Assembly: GCA_963763885.1 (NCBI GenBank)
Contig: CAVXQD010000003.1
Coordinates: 310,001 to 374,000, forward strand
DNA from: JANNBN01 sp963763885
GTDB lineage: Bacteria > Actinomycetota > Acidimicrobiia > Acidimicrobiales > JANYDT01
Length of the DNA stretch: 64,000 bases
Direction of reading: 5' to 3'
The position numbers and the translations under genes are program-made. Every line of letters begins with the position of its first letter. Positions within the stretch are counted from its first letter, which is position 1. Of the stretch, positions 52,435 to 61,055 are shown in pieces. The notes beneath the pieces were generated by a model, which was given only the letters and a program-made list of their open reading frames with translations, had not been told where the DNA came from and did no database searches.

Positions 52435-54161
52435 GAGCTGGCAGCCTCCTGGCTGAGGGTTGCATTGGCCAAGTCGATGAGCGCGAACTTCTGTACCCGT
52501 CCGGTAACCGTGCGTGGGAGTTGGTCGGCATCAACAAACAACGCGTGCGCCGGAACCTTGAAGCGAGCCAGCTCCGAACGACACAGCGAGATGAGCGTTT
52601 CAGCGGTCACCTCTGCATGCTCCCGTCGTACGACAAATGCGCACCCGACTTCGCCCATTCGTGCGTGAGGGATTCCGACCACGTGGGCATCTGCGACGTC
52701 AGGGTGTTCCATCAGCAGCAGTTCGATTTCACGCGGCATCACCATCTCGCCACCGCAGCGATACGTCTCTTTGATTCGACCGGACAGCGCCAGGTAACCG
52801 TCAGCGTCGATGCTGCCAAGATCGCCGGTTCGGAACCATCCGTTTGGATCGAATGCCGCCGCTGTTTCGTCTGGCTTGTTGTAGTACCCGGGTGTTACTG
52901 CAGGACCCTTCACCACCAGGTGTCCGGTGAGACCCGGAGCAAGGTCAACGCCTGTGACCACGTCGACCGTCTTGTACACGGCGAGCACGCCACCCAGGCT
53001 TGGGTCGCCTGCTGCGCCAGCGGCTCGGAACTGGCCATTGGTGGTGCGCAGAAAGTCATCGGTGGCTTCCGGCAACGTTGAGGTCATAGCGGCAGTGGTC
53101 TCTGTCTGGCCGTATCCGGCTACCAACTCCTTGGCGCCGAGAACGGCTCGGATTTCTGCATGGATGGTTTCTGGTGCAGCGGTACCGGATGAGTAGACAA
53201 TGCGGACGGAGGAAAGGTCGTAAGCACCTGCATCAACTCCGGCACGGGCAGCGTCGAGGAGCGCAAGCGTCATCGTAGGTACACAGGCGATTTCGTCCAC
53301 ATGGTGGATGCCCGCAGCCACCAGCATGTCGACTGGGTCGAATACGGCGCGAGGCACCACTGCTCCTCCTGCCCACATGACCGCAAGGAGGCACTCGATG
53401 TAACCGAACACGTGGTACATCGGGAGTGCGAACAGCACTCGGTGACCCTTGCCGATGCCCCGTCCGAACGCAGACGCATAACTGGTGCGCACGACCATGT
53501 CGTGCGTGAGGAGCGCGCCCTTAGGAGTGCCGGTGGTGCCCGATGTGTAGAGAATGTCGGAAAAGTCGCTCACCCCCACGGTTGCGTTGACTTGAGCGAG
53601 CGACGCCCACCCGTGTGGCGTGTTGAGCGCAGTGGCGCCTAACGCCTCGAGGTCGGCAACCGTGCGCCATTCCCGTTCCTGGGGCGGCTCTCCAAGCACC
53701 ACAACGTTGCGGAGCGCTTGGATGCTTTTGTCTCCGATGGATTCCAGGATCTGCATGTAGTTGTGGTCGCGAAAACTGTCCATGGTGATGAGTGCGACGG
53801 CGTCGGACTGGGCAAGGACGTATGCCAGTTCTCGTTCGCGGAGCAGGAAGTTGACCGGAACACAAACCGCGCCAGCACGGGCGATGGCGAACTTCAGTGC
53901 GATGAACTCCGGATGGTTTGCCATCACCAGAGCGACGTGCTCCCCGGGGCGAACTCCTATGTCGACGAGACCTGCCGCCAAACGGCAGGACCACCCAAGC
54001 ACCTCTTCGTAGGTCCACGTACGATCGTCAGTGATGATGAACGGCGATGCGCCGTGTAGAGCGGCTGCGTGGTCCAGGTGCTGCCAGAGCGTTCGGGGCT
54101 GCCACGGGCTATGCGCCGCGTTCAACTGTTGTCGTCGCAGTTCCGGATGCGTTGTCTGCAC
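52431..54161 (-). CDS. Acyl-CoA synthetase (AMP-forming, FadD3-like)
   Basis: About 576 residues from GTG 54161, with GTG 54167 as a near alternative. The frame is open to 54494, but the extra N-terminus does not look like the family and would run into the divergent gene. ANL motifs: ILYTSGTTGTPKGALLTH (A3), LPMYHVFGYIE, AGYGQTETTAAMTS (A5), GWFRTGDLGSID (A7), GRIKETYRCGGEMVMPREIE (hinge) and a degenerate A10 PRTVTGRVQKFAL. The usual A10 Lys is replaced near Gln-Lys. It ligates CoA to a carboxylic acid. It is the first gene of the two-gene operon with the enoyl-CoA hydratase. Confidence 0.9.
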   Translation of the reverse strand: MQTTHPELRRQQLNAAHSPWQPRTLWQHLDHAAALHGASPFIITDDRTWTYEEVLGWSCRLAAGLVDIGVRPGEHVALVMANHPEFIALKFAIARAGAVCVPVNFLLRERELAYVLAQSDAVALITMDSFRDHNYMQILESIGDKSIQALRNVVVLGEPPQEREWRTVADLEALGATALNTPHGWASLAQVNATVGVSDFSDILYTSGTTGTPKGALLTHDMVVRTSYASAFGRGIGKGHRVLFALPMYHVFGYIECLLAVMWAGGAVVPRAVFDPVDMLVAAGIHHVDEIACVPTMTLALLDAARAGVDAGAYDLSSVRIVYSSGTAAPETIHAEIRAVLGAKELVAGYGQTETTAAMTSTLPEATDDFLRTTNGQFRAAGAAGDPSLGGVLAVYKTVDVVTGVDLAPGLTGHLVVKGPAVTPGYYNKPDETAAAFDPNGWFRTGDLGSIDADGYLALSGRIKETYRCGGEMVMPREIELLLMEHPDVADAHVVGIPHARMGEVGCAFVVRREHAEVTAETLISLCRSELARFKVPAHALFVDADQLPRTVTGRVQKFALIDLANATLSQEAASS

Positions 54162-54209
54162 AGTGACCTCGGTGGGATGCGGTGACGGTTGATGGCGATC
54201 CGTCGAAAG

Positions 54210-54223
54210 TTCAACCTGTTGAA
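54210..54223. promoter_or_regulatory. Palindrome in the divergent promoter region
   Basis: TTCAAC-CT-GTTGAA is a perfect 6+6 palindrome in the roughly 100-bp region between the acyl-CoA synthetase and the divergent TIGR03084-like gene. A further GTTGAAAAC half-site lies about 20 bp on. It fits a TetR-type operator, and its TTCAAC core is shared with the tandem repeats at 39435. The regulator is not known. Confidence 0.4.
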
Positions 54224-54265
54224 GCGGATCTGTCAACGTTGCTGTTGAAAACATATCATTGCGAG

Positions 54266-55075
54266 GTGCCTGCTGACCTGTCCGCGTTGACCGCAGATTT
54301 CTTGGCTGAGGGCGACGGTATCGCTGTACTTGTTGCCGAGGGCGAACAACGACACGGAGACGTTGTGTGGACCCTTCCCACAGAATGTGATCCGTGGACT
54401 TTGCAGGATCAGTTGGTGCATCTTGCATGGAACGACGAGGCAGCGGTCCTTGCGCTGCAGGACCCAGAAGCTTTTGTCGGTCGGCGGCCCGCAAGTGCGA
54501 CCGGGATTCAGGCCATGGTGGACGATGTGGTCGAATCGCATCGTGGGATGGGCGGACGCGAGGTCTTCGCGTGGTTCAACGCATCGCGTTCTGAATTTGC
54601 GCGCGTCGCGTCGATGCACAGTCCGTCGGACCGCATCCCATGGTTTGGTCCAGACATGAGTGTTGCTTCGAAAGTTACGGCACGCCTGATGGAGGCGTGG
54701 GCCCACGGCTTCGACATCGTCGCGGCGCTGGGGGCGGCGCACCAACCGACGGACCGAGTTGCCCATGTGGTGTACCTCGGACTGCAGGCATTGCCGAATG
54801 CGTTCGCCGCGCATGGACTGCCTGTTCCCAGCGCCCGTGTGTCAGCACGGGTGACGTTGCCCAGCGGCCGCGTGTTTACGGTGGGCAGTGCCGACTCGGT
54901 TGACCGAGTGGAAGGCGATGCCTGCGAACTTGCGCTGGTGGTCACGCAACGACGCAATCCGGCCGACACTGGGCTGATCGCCACCGGACCTGTCGCAACG
55001 GAGTGGCTGCGCATCGCCCAAGCATTCGCTGGACCCCCCGGTACGGGGCGCGCGAAGAAAGTGTCGGGTATCTGA
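54266..55075 (+). CDS. TIGR03084-type maleylpyruvate-isomerase/DinB-like protein
   Basis: 269 residues from GTG 54266, where family-like sequence begins (PADLSALTADFLAEGD); an upstream GTG at 54182 would add 28 residues and leave no promoter space. The DinB/mycothiol-dependent bundle has QDQLVHLAWNDEAAVLAL with His, HRGMGGREVFAWFNASR and a third helix with LMEAWAHGFDIVAALG and a second His pair region. A C-terminal SCP2-like extension carries SARVTLPSGRVFTVG and CELALVVTQRRNPADT. Proteins of this type are mycothiol-dependent isomerases or carriers in actinobacteria. It is divergent from the acyl-CoA synthetase. Confidence 0.78.
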   Translation: MPADLSALTADFLAEGDGIAVLVAEGEQRHGDVVWTLPTECDPWTLQDQLVHLAWNDEAAVLALQDPEAFVGRRPASATGIQAMVDDVVESHRGMGGREVFAWFNASRSEFARVASMHSPSDRIPWFGPDMSVASKVTARLMEAWAHGFDIVAALGAAHQPTDRVAHVVYLGLQALPNAFAAHGLPVPSARVSARVTLPSGRVFTVGSADSVDRVEGDACELALVVTQRRNPADTGLIATGPVATEWLRIAQAFAGPPGTGRAKKVSGI

Positions 55076-55101
55076 CCATACCCCTAGGGGTATGGTATAT
55101 T
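55072..55101 (+). promoter_or_regulatory. CsoR/CstR-type operator overlapping a promoter
   Basis: CCATACCCCTAGGGGTATGG (55076-55095) is a perfect 20-bp palindrome of the C-tract/G-tract type bound by CsoR-family repressors. It sits between a -35-like CTGACC (55072-55077) and a -10-like TATATT (55096-55101), separated by 18 bp. The expected start of transcription is about the A of the ATG at 55108, which implies a leaderless mRNA. Binding would block the polymerase directly. Confidence 0.75.
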
Positions 55102-55107
55102 CGGACC

Positions 55108-55293
55108 ATGTGCCGAATGGTGACCTGTAAATCATGTTCGAAACCGACCTGGGCCGGATGCGGTCAGCATGTGGAGCAAGTGCTTGGCCACGTCGCTGTG
55201 GCTAACCGCTGCTCGTGCCGTGAAACTCCTGCTGCTCCAGGGAGCAGCCGATCATTTTTCAGCAGATTGTTCGGCAAAACGAGCGCGAAGTAG
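55108..55293 (+). CDS. Small Cys-rich (zinc-ribbon-like) protein
   Basis: 61 residues from ATG 55108. Six Cys residues at 2, 7, 10, 18, 35 and 37: CRMVTCKSC, TWAGCGQHV and RCSCRE. The CxxC and CxC pairs suggest a small zinc-ribbon or soft-metal-binding fold. The C-terminus is Ser/Arg/Phe-rich and basic. Small proteins with the TWxGCGxH core are common and uncharacterised in actinobacteria. It lies directly behind the CsoR-type operator, probably on a leaderless transcript, and 8 bp before the repressor gene, so it is the first gene of the autoregulated operon. A metal- or sulfur-handling role is inference. Confidence 0.72.
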   Translation: MCRMVTCKSCSKPTWAGCGQHVEQVLGHVAVANRCSCRETPAAPGSSRSFFSRLFGKTSAK

Positions 55294-55301
55294 GAAGCGC
55301 C

Positions 55302-55571
55302 GTGGAACTTCCAGACGAAGTGCAAGCGGACCTGCGAAAGCGCCTACGACGCGCTGAGGGCCAAATTCGTGGGGTGCAGGCGATGTTGGAAGAGGGTCGC
55401 GAATGTCGAGACATCGTCACGCAGTTGGCGGCCGTCCGCACTGCGCTTGGCAACGTTGGGGTAAAGCTTTTGGCAACCGGGATGGCAGCTTGCCTCGCTA
55501 ATCCAGCGTTGGCGGAGGCCAACGGTTTCACCCTTGATGAGGTCGAGCGGCTGTTTACCAAGCTTTCCTGA
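55302..55571 (+). CDS. CsoR/FrmR-family repressor lacking the copper His (CstR-like)
   Basis: 89 residues from GTG 55302. DUF156 all-helical repressor: LRKRLRRAEGQIRGVQAML with the DNA-contacting basic helix, GRECRDIVTQLAAVRTAL and a C-terminal helix. Copper-sensing CsoR uses Cys, then His 25 residues later, then Cys 29 residues later. Here Cys35 and Cys64 keep the 29 spacing, but the His position (60) is Gly. That matches CstR, which senses persulfides through a Cys pair, better than a Cu(I) sensor. It should repress the operon via the palindrome at 55076. Confidence 0.85.
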   Translation: MELPDEVQADLRKRLRRAEGQIRGVQAMLEEGRECRDIVTQLAAVRTALGNVGVKLLATGMAACLANPALAEANGFTLDEVERLFTKLS

Positions 55572-55729
55572 CGTTCTTCCTGAACTCGCGCTGAGAGGCC
55601 AGCCGGGAGAAAGGCTGGATTCCTGACCGCCGCAGCAATCCGCACCTGGATCGTCACCGAACCATTGCGACAACCCGCTGAGCCGCAGACGGTTCAAGCC
55701 GTCCTTGGCGGGTATCCCAGGAGCACACC

Positions 55730-56878
55730 ATGTCCAACTCCCCTCGCTTTGCGAGTCGTCCATCTGGACGCGCTGTCCGCCGCACGGCGGCAGGCGTCTT
55801 GGCAATCGGCGCGGCAGCAGCCCTGACCGGAACCACGTTCGCCGGAGCAGCCGACCACCTGGACGCGCCGGGCCTTACCTCCCCATCAGCACGGCCCGAC
55901 GCGGACATCAACGACGTGTACGTCTTCAACTCGGCCAAGAAGAATCAGACCGTTCTTGTGATGACGACCGGCCCAGGCGCCGGTGCCATTGCACCACTGA
56001 CCTACGCAACAAACGTGACGTACAAGATCAACGTCGACAACAACGGCGACGCAATCGAAGACGTTGCTTACGGCGTCAAGTTCAGCCCCGTGAAGCGGAC
56101 CGTCAAGGGTCTCCCACGCCAGACATTCACCGTCACCCGGTATGAAGGTTCCGGCGCAACGTCGATGACCGGCGGACGCAAGCTGGGCGAGGGCCCAAGC
56201 AACGAACTCGAGACGAAGTTGAAGTCAAGCGGAGTCGCGTGGGCCGGTGTGCGGAGCGATCCGTTCTTCTTCGACCTCGATGCATTCCGTCAGGTCGTGC
56301 TGAAGCAGGACCGTGGACGTACCGGGTTCTGTGACCAGAACGGCCAGGGCGTCGACTTCTTCGCTTCGCTGAACACAAACGCCATCATCCTTGACGTGAA
56401 GTCCAGCGACCTTGGCTCGAAGATCGGCGTATGGGCACAGACGATCGGCGCCGACGGCAAGATCATCGACCAGATGGGTCGCCCTGCAATCAACGCTGTG
56501 TTCAACGGCGGCGAAGACAAGAACCTGTTCAACACCACACCGCCAAGCCAGCAAAGCGCCAAGTTCGCAAAGAACGTCAGCGACACTCTGGCCGCGTTCT
56601 CGTCACTTGACGCCGAGGGTGCCTACTCCGCTGACATCAACAAGGCCCTCACCGGTGTCTTGATTCCGGACATGATCACCTACGACACGGCCACCAAGGC
56701 CGTTGGTCCACTCAACGGTCGTGCATTGGGCGATGACGTCATCGATGCCGAACTCAACATCGTGACGGGTGGGTTCGAGTCGCCCGGACGCGATGGCAAG
56801 GGCGCAATCCCTTCGGACTGTGTGCCTGCACACACTGACATCAGCGCATCGTTCCCTTACCTGGGCCGGGCTCACTGA
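55730..56878 (+). CDS. Secreted DUF4331-family protein
   Basis: 382 residues. A long Arg-rich start and hydrophobic core (AAGVLAIGAAAALTGTTFAG) form a signal peptide, with cleavage near FAGA-AD. The mature protein starts ADHLDAPGLT, the hallmark of DUF4331, followed by DINDVYVFNS, YKINVDNNGDAIEDVAYGVKF, RSDPFFFDLDAF (metal-like Asp cluster) and DDVIDAELNIVTGGF. Two Cys (CDQNGQG and the last SDCVPAH) may form a disulfide. The function is unknown; the Asp/His-rich conserved blocks suggest metal binding outside the cell. It begins a same-strand set with a TPR protein and a NicO metal transporter. Confidence 0.85.
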   Translation: MSNSPRFASRPSGRAVRRTAAGVLAIGAAAALTGTTFAGAADHLDAPGLTSPSARPDADINDVYVFNSAKKNQTVLVMTTGPGAGAIAPLTYATNVTYKINVDNNGDAIEDVAYGVKFSPVKRTVKGLPRQTFTVTRYEGSGATSMTGGRKLGEGPSNELETKLKSSGVAWAGVRSDPFFFDLDAFRQVVLKQDRGRTGFCDQNGQGVDFFASLNTNAIILDVKSSDLGSKIGVWAQTIGADGKIIDQMGRPAINAVFNGGEDKNLFNTTPPSQQSAKFAKNVSDTLAAFSSLDAEGAYSADINKALTGVLIPDMITYDTATKAVGPLNGRALGDDVIDAELNIVTGGFESPGRDGKGAIPSDCVPAHTDISASFPYLGRAH

Positions 56879-57041
56879 TCCGAGCTGCCTGATCCAACCT
56901 GCCCGAGCCGGTCGGCCGCCAATGGTGTTCGGCCGGCTCCGCAGGTCCTTTCGTGAACCTCCTTGCGAAACGACTGTCCCAATCCCGGGTCCTTGAACCC
57001 GCCTTGAACCAACCTCGGACCTACGCCCCGGAGAACTTCAC

Positions 57042-58427
57042 ATGGATGCAGCAATCAGTTCCTCTCTTCCCCAGCGGACCAGCAGCGCGGCTGGTCCATC
57101 TCGTCGCAAGCTGGCTGCCCTGGTGCTGGTGGTACCGCTGATCGGACTCGCTGCCACGTCGTGGTTGAGCAGGCCAACGCAGCGATCCGGGTCAACATCA
57201 ACTGCCGTTGGCGAGTCCCTCAGTGTGCAGGACGAGTTGGCCGGAGTCGATCGGCTGCTGACGCAGCTGCAAGCTTCGAACGAATCGATGCCTACCTCGT
57301 CGTCGACCGACCTGATCGGCACGCTGTTGCTGCGGCGGGCTCGGCTCAGTGGTGATGCGCAATCCCTCGCTCAGGCAGCCCTTGTTGCGAAGCAAGCCGT
57401 TGCGCTCGCTCCAGCGAATGCGTCTGCTCGGCTGCTTCAGGCGAGAGTTCAATATTCCAGCCACTTATTCACCGAATCTGCAACGACAGCTCAGCAAGTG
57501 TTGATAAGCGAACCTACGAATCCAGAAGCGCTTGCCCTTCTTGCCGATGCATCTGCGGAGATCGGTGACTATTCCGCCGCAACCTCGGCCCTGTCGACGC
57601 TCACTTCTGGCCCGAAGTCCGCAGCGCTCACGGTCCGACTGGCGCGCCGCGCATTCGTACAGGGCGACACCGACACCGCGAAGCGACTGGCCGACGAAGC
57701 CGTCGTGATGTCCGACGGTTCTGGCGTCCGTGCTTCTGAACGGGCCTACTACCAGTCGTTTGCGGGACAACTCGCCTTCGACAGGGGAGACCATGTTGGT
57801 GCGAGGGCCTACTACCTCGCAGCGTTGTCCATCTCTCCAGGCGACCGTGCGGCGGCGTTCGGCCTTGCCCGTGCGGATGCTGCTCTCGGAAATGTCCAAC
57901 AAGCGATTGAACAACTGGAAGTCTCCGTTGACCAGTTCCCCGATCCGGTTGCGTATGCCCTTCTGAGTGACTTGTACTCGGTCGCCGGTCAGCCCGAACA
58001 AGCGGCTCTCGCTTCTGACCTCGTTCTTGCAACAGCTGCGTTGGTCGGTACCGAACAACAGATCTACGACCGGCAACTGGTGATGTTCTTTGCCGATCAC
58101 CAGCTGCAGCCAGACCGAGCCCTCCGCATGGCGACCGCCGAAGTCAACTCCGGTCGAAAAGATGTGTACGCCTACGATGCCCTCGCCTGGGCCGCCTACC
58201 GAGCCGGCGATCTCGCTGCTGCCGATGACGCGGCCCGCCGTGCGCTTGCGCAGGGAACTCGTGACGCATCGTTGTTTGCTCACGCCGGTCTGATTGCCAA
58301 GGCCAACGGGCGCGCTGCTGACGCAATCGCACTGCTGTCCGACGCACTGAAGCTGAACCCTTCGTTTCACCCGATTGTTGCTGATGAGGCGAAGTCCGCC
58401 CTCGCACAGCTTGTTTCGAAAGGCTGA
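57042..58427 (+). CDS. Membrane-anchored TPR protein
   Basis: 461 residues. One transmembrane helix near 23-42 (KLAALVLVVPLIGLAATSWL), a Ser/Thr spacer, then tetratricopeptide helices from about 90 to the end: AVALAPANASARLLQARVQY, VLISEPTNPEALALLADASA, LAALSISPGDRAAAFGLARA and AIALLSDALKLNPSFHPIV are clear TPR units. The N-in topology places the repeats outside the membrane, where they could scaffold the DUF4331 protein or the NicO transporter. It ends 2 bases before the transporter's ATG, so these two are co-translated. Confidence 0.83.
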   Translation: MDAAISSSLPQRTSSAAGPSRRKLAALVLVVPLIGLAATSWLSRPTQRSGSTSTAVGESLSVQDELAGVDRLLTQLQASNESMPTSSSTDLIGTLLLRRARLSGDAQSLAQAALVAKQAVALAPANASARLLQARVQYSSHLFTESATTAQQVLISEPTNPEALALLADASAEIGDYSAATSALSTLTSGPKSAALTVRLARRAFVQGDTDTAKRLADEAVVMSDGSGVRASERAYYQSFAGQLAFDRGDHVGARAYYLAALSISPGDRAAAFGLARADAALGNVQQAIEQLEVSVDQFPDPVAYALLSDLYSVAGQPEQAALASDLVLATAALVGTEQQIYDRQLVMFFADHQLQPDRALRMATAEVNSGRKDVYAYDALAWAAYRAGDLAAADDAARRALAQGTRDASLFAHAGLIAKANGRAADAIALLSDALKLNPSFHPIVADEAKSALAQLVSKG

Positions 58428-58429
58428 TC

Positions 58430-60058
58430 ATGTTTCCCACAACGCTCCGTCGACTGGCGAAAGCCGCAGGGTTCACCTCTGCTGCTCTGGTCATGGCTCT
58501 CACAGCGTCACCTGCTGCGTCGGCCCACCCGCTTGGCAATTTCACCACGAACACCTCCCTGAACGTGCAATTCACGGACGACGCAGTGCGGGTCCGTTAC
58601 ACGGTCGACATGGCAGAACTGCCGGCGCTGCGTGTCCGTCAGGGGCTGGGCACCGCTGGTCAGCCTGCGACCGCCGAGGCTGCATCGCTGACGAAGTGGT
58701 CCACCTCCGAATGCGGCCGTCTCGGAAAGGGCATCACCGTTGGAGTTGGAAACGAGATTGGAGCGGCGGTCTTCACCTCCGCGATGGGGGTGTTTGAGCA
58801 GGGCCAGGCCGGCCTGTCAACGCTTCGCCTCACCTGTGCTGGGACCGTGGCTGTTCAGGTCGGCATCGGCGAGACCGTGGTGATCGACGATGCCAACTAT
58901 GGCGGGCGGGCTGGGTGGCGCGAGACCGTTGTCCCCGGTGCTGGCACCCGCAGCGTGACAACGGCTCCGGCCGTGTCGCCGACCGGAATACTGCGCACAT
59001 ATGATTCCGGGGCAGTTCCTCTGCGCGCATTGCATACCGAGGTCACGGTGAACTCCTTTGACCCGATGAGCAGTGTCCCAGCAGCGGGTGCTCTTGACGG
59101 ATCGAGTGCGTCCGGTTCAACGGGTCGGGGCGCCGATCGGCTGAGCACACGGTTCCAATCACTGCTGGAGGATCGGGCCCAGACTCCGTTCGTGATTGCC
59201 GGAGCGTTGCTCATTGCACTGGTTCTTGGTGCCGGGCATGCACTTGCACCAGGGCACGGCAAGTCACTGATGGCTGCCTATGTGGTTGGTCGTCGGGGTG
59301 GACGACGTGATCTCGTGCTTATCGGCGGAACAGTCGCCATGACTCACACGATCGGCGTGCTGCTGTTCAGCGGGCTTGCACTTGCGTCCGGTGCATTCGC
59401 TCCGGATCGGACCGTGCGGGTAACGGGTGCGTTGTCCGGCGTGCTGATCATGGGTGTGGGCTTCAACCTGTTGCGCACTCGGTTGCGCCGGCGCGCAGCC
59501 ACGGCATCCTCGAGCCACGGTCACGGGGATGATCACGGACACGATCACGGGGATGGTCACGATCACGAACATGGACACCGTCACGACCACGCAGCGAAGC
59601 AGGGGTGGCTTCAGCGGATTCGTACATCGTTGCGGCCGAGCGCTGCTTCCGTCGACAGCAATCGATGGATCGTCACCGAGCACCGTCATGGTGGGGGATC
59701 GCATACCCACGTACTTCCTAAGCCGGGTACCGATGTGTCGCGTCGAGAACTCGCCGTGATGGGCGTCGCCGGCGGCATGGTCCCGAGCCCATCAGCTCTC
59801 CTCGTGCTGCTGGGCGCCATCGCGCTTGATCGGGTTGCGTTTGGGCTTGCGCTGATCGTGGCTTATGGGATCGGTCTGGCGTTGACCCTCATCGCCGCAG
59901 GCTTGCTCATGGCTCGTATGGAACACGCGGTGCGTCGGTTCGCCGGTCGCAGCCAAGGCGGGGCGATCGCTGTTGCCGTGTCAGCTCTGCCGCTTGTGTC
60001 GGCATGTGGACTCATCAGCGGCGGCGCGATGTTCGTGGTCAGATCAATGGCACTCTGA
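58430..60058 (+). CDS. NicO/RcnA-family nickel/cobalt (metal) transporter
   Basis: 542 residues. A signal-like N-terminus (ALVMALTASPAASA) leads to an extracytoplasmic domain (about 30-255) with HPLGNFTTNTS and a beta-rich core. The NicO membrane domain follows: LGAGHALAPGHGKSLMAAYV with the metal-binding HxxxxxxHGK pattern, GGTVAMTHTIGVLLFSG, a His-rich cytoplasmic loop (GHGDDHGHDHGDGHDHEHGH) of about 40 residues, then GGMVPSPSALLVLLGAIAL. The His-rich loop and paired His motifs indicate divalent metal, most likely Ni or Co. The RcnA-like fold usually exports, but some relatives import. It is coupled to the TPR gene upstream and converges on ApbE. Confidence 0.85.
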   Translation: MFPTTLRRLAKAAGFTSAALVMALTASPAASAHPLGNFTTNTSLNVQFTDDAVRVRYTVDMAELPALRVRQGLGTAGQPATAEAASLTKWSTSECGRLGKGITVGVGNEIGAAVFTSAMGVFEQGQAGLSTLRLTCAGTVAVQVGIGETVVIDDANYGGRAGWRETVVPGAGTRSVTTAPAVSPTGILRTYDSGAVPLRALHTEVTVNSFDPMSSVPAAGALDGSSASGSTGRGADRLSTRFQSLLEDRAQTPFVIAGALLIALVLGAGHALAPGHGKSLMAAYVVGRRGGRRDLVLIGGTVAMTHTIGVLLFSGLALASGAFAPDRTVRVTGALSGVLIMGVGFNLLRTRLRRRAATASSSHGHGDDHGHDHGDGHDHEHGHRHDHAAKQGWLQRIRTSLRPSAASVDSNRWIVTEHRHGGGSHTHVLPKPGTDVSRRELAVMGVAGGMVPSPSALLVLLGAIALDRVAFGLALIVAYGIGLALTLIAAGLLMARMEHAVRRFAGRSQGGAIAVAVSALPLVSACGLISGGAMFVVRSMAL

Positions 60059-60063
60059 GGTTG

Positions 60064-60108
60064 TTCCCCGCTGACTCCCCGCGTATTCCCCGCTTACTCC
60101 CCGCGCCG
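60064..60108. repeat. Four TCCCCGC units at exact 11-bp spacing
   Basis: TCCCCGC starts at 60065, 60076, 60087 and 60098, between the convergent NicO and ApbE genes. The 11-bp period puts each unit on the same face of the helix. The spacer triplets vary (TGA, GTA, TTA). It may be a tandem duplication remnant or a protein-binding/termination region. Confidence 0.7.
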
Positions 60109-60114
60109 TCCGTT

Positions 60115-61047
60115 TCAGTCGGTGAGGTGTAAACCGGGGCTGACGCTCACGTTTCCGTGTTCGTCGAACGACAGCAGATGCCCGCCCAATGCGTCGATCA
60201 TCGGACCAGCCATCGGTCCCCCGATCATGGCCACCTTTGTCAGCACTTCGGCCCACCAGGCTTGGCCGGCAAGTACCGATGCTGCGACTGGGCCGCTGGC
60301 CGAAGCCGATGTGCGCGGATCCACCAGATGATTGCGGGTCACGCCGTTGCGGATCCAAGAACGGGTGAGCCGGTTGCTGGTGGCCAAGCCGTGATCGGTG
60401 AGGCGGAGCATGGCGACCTGGTGATCCGGTCGGCCAGGGTCGGCGATCCCGACTGGCCATCCATTGACGGGAGATTGGCCTGCGGTCCTGATGTCACCGC
60501 CCAAGTTCACACAAACTCCGGTTGCGCCGTAACTCAGCAGACATTCTGCGACGAGGTCCGCTGCGAGACCTTTCCCGATACCGCCAGGATCAAGGCCGGT
60601 TCCTGCAGGCAGCACGACGGTCCGGCGATCGGGATCGAGTTCGATCCCGCCGCATCCGGACGCGCGGGGGAGTCTGGCTGACGAGGTTGTTGTGCGGTTG
60701 ATGGCTGAAAACGTTCGGTCGTATCCAGAGGCGGTCATCACCGACAGCACCGTTGGGTCGAAAAGTCCGTTGGTCCATTTCCAAGCCGTGACGGCATGGT
60801 CGATGAGCAGAAAGGTGTCGTGCGAGACCGTGGCTGAGCCCGCAGCGTTGAGCAAGGACAACTCGCTGTGTGGGCGAAACCTGCTCCACGCGGTTTCGAG
60901 CTCCTCCACTCTGCGCACGGCGAGGTCGAAGCGGGAATCCCCCGGCCCGGCGTCCAAGATGGACACCGAGCACGGGGACCCCATTGCGGCGAAATGCAAT
61001 GTTCCGATCGAGGCATCGACCGGATCGTGGGTGGCAATCGCCGACAC
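60115..61047 (-). CDS. apbE: FAD:protein FMN transferase
   Basis: 310 residues from GTG 61047, 8 bp after the upstream stop. ApbE cleaves FAD and attaches FMN covalently to Thr/Ser in target proteins outside the membrane. Seen: HFAAMGSPCSVSI, RVEELETAWSRFRPHSELSLLN (core FRPHSELS), GLFDPTVLSVM, GLDPGGIGKGLAADLV, VCVNLGGDIRTAGQS and a C-terminal NHLVDPRTS. No clear lipobox or signal peptide is seen with this start, unlike many ApbE proteins, so export is uncertain. Its co-transcribed upstream gene codes a secreted protein, but that protein lacks a clear FMN-attachment motif. Confidence 0.9.
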   Translation of the reverse strand: MSAIATHDPVDASIGTLHFAAMGSPCSVSILDAGPGDSRFDLAVRRVEELETAWSRFRPHSELSLLNAAGSATVSHDTFLLIDHAVTAWKWTNGLFDPTVLSVMTASGYDRTFSAINRTTTSSARLPRASGCGGIELDPDRRTVVLPAGTGLDPGGIGKGLAADLVAECLLSYGATGVCVNLGGDIRTAGQSPVNGWPVGIADPGRPDHQVAMLRLTDHGLATSNRLTRSWIRNGVTRNHLVDPRTSASASGPVAASVLAGQAWWAEVLTKVAMIGGPMAGPMIDALGGHLLSFDEHGNVSVSPGLHLTD

Positions 61048-61055
61048 GCGCGACC

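Noticed and set aside
54162..54494. Extended N-terminus of the acyl-CoA synthetase
   Set aside because: Arg/Gln-rich sequence unlike the family, overlapping the divergent gene and its promoter.
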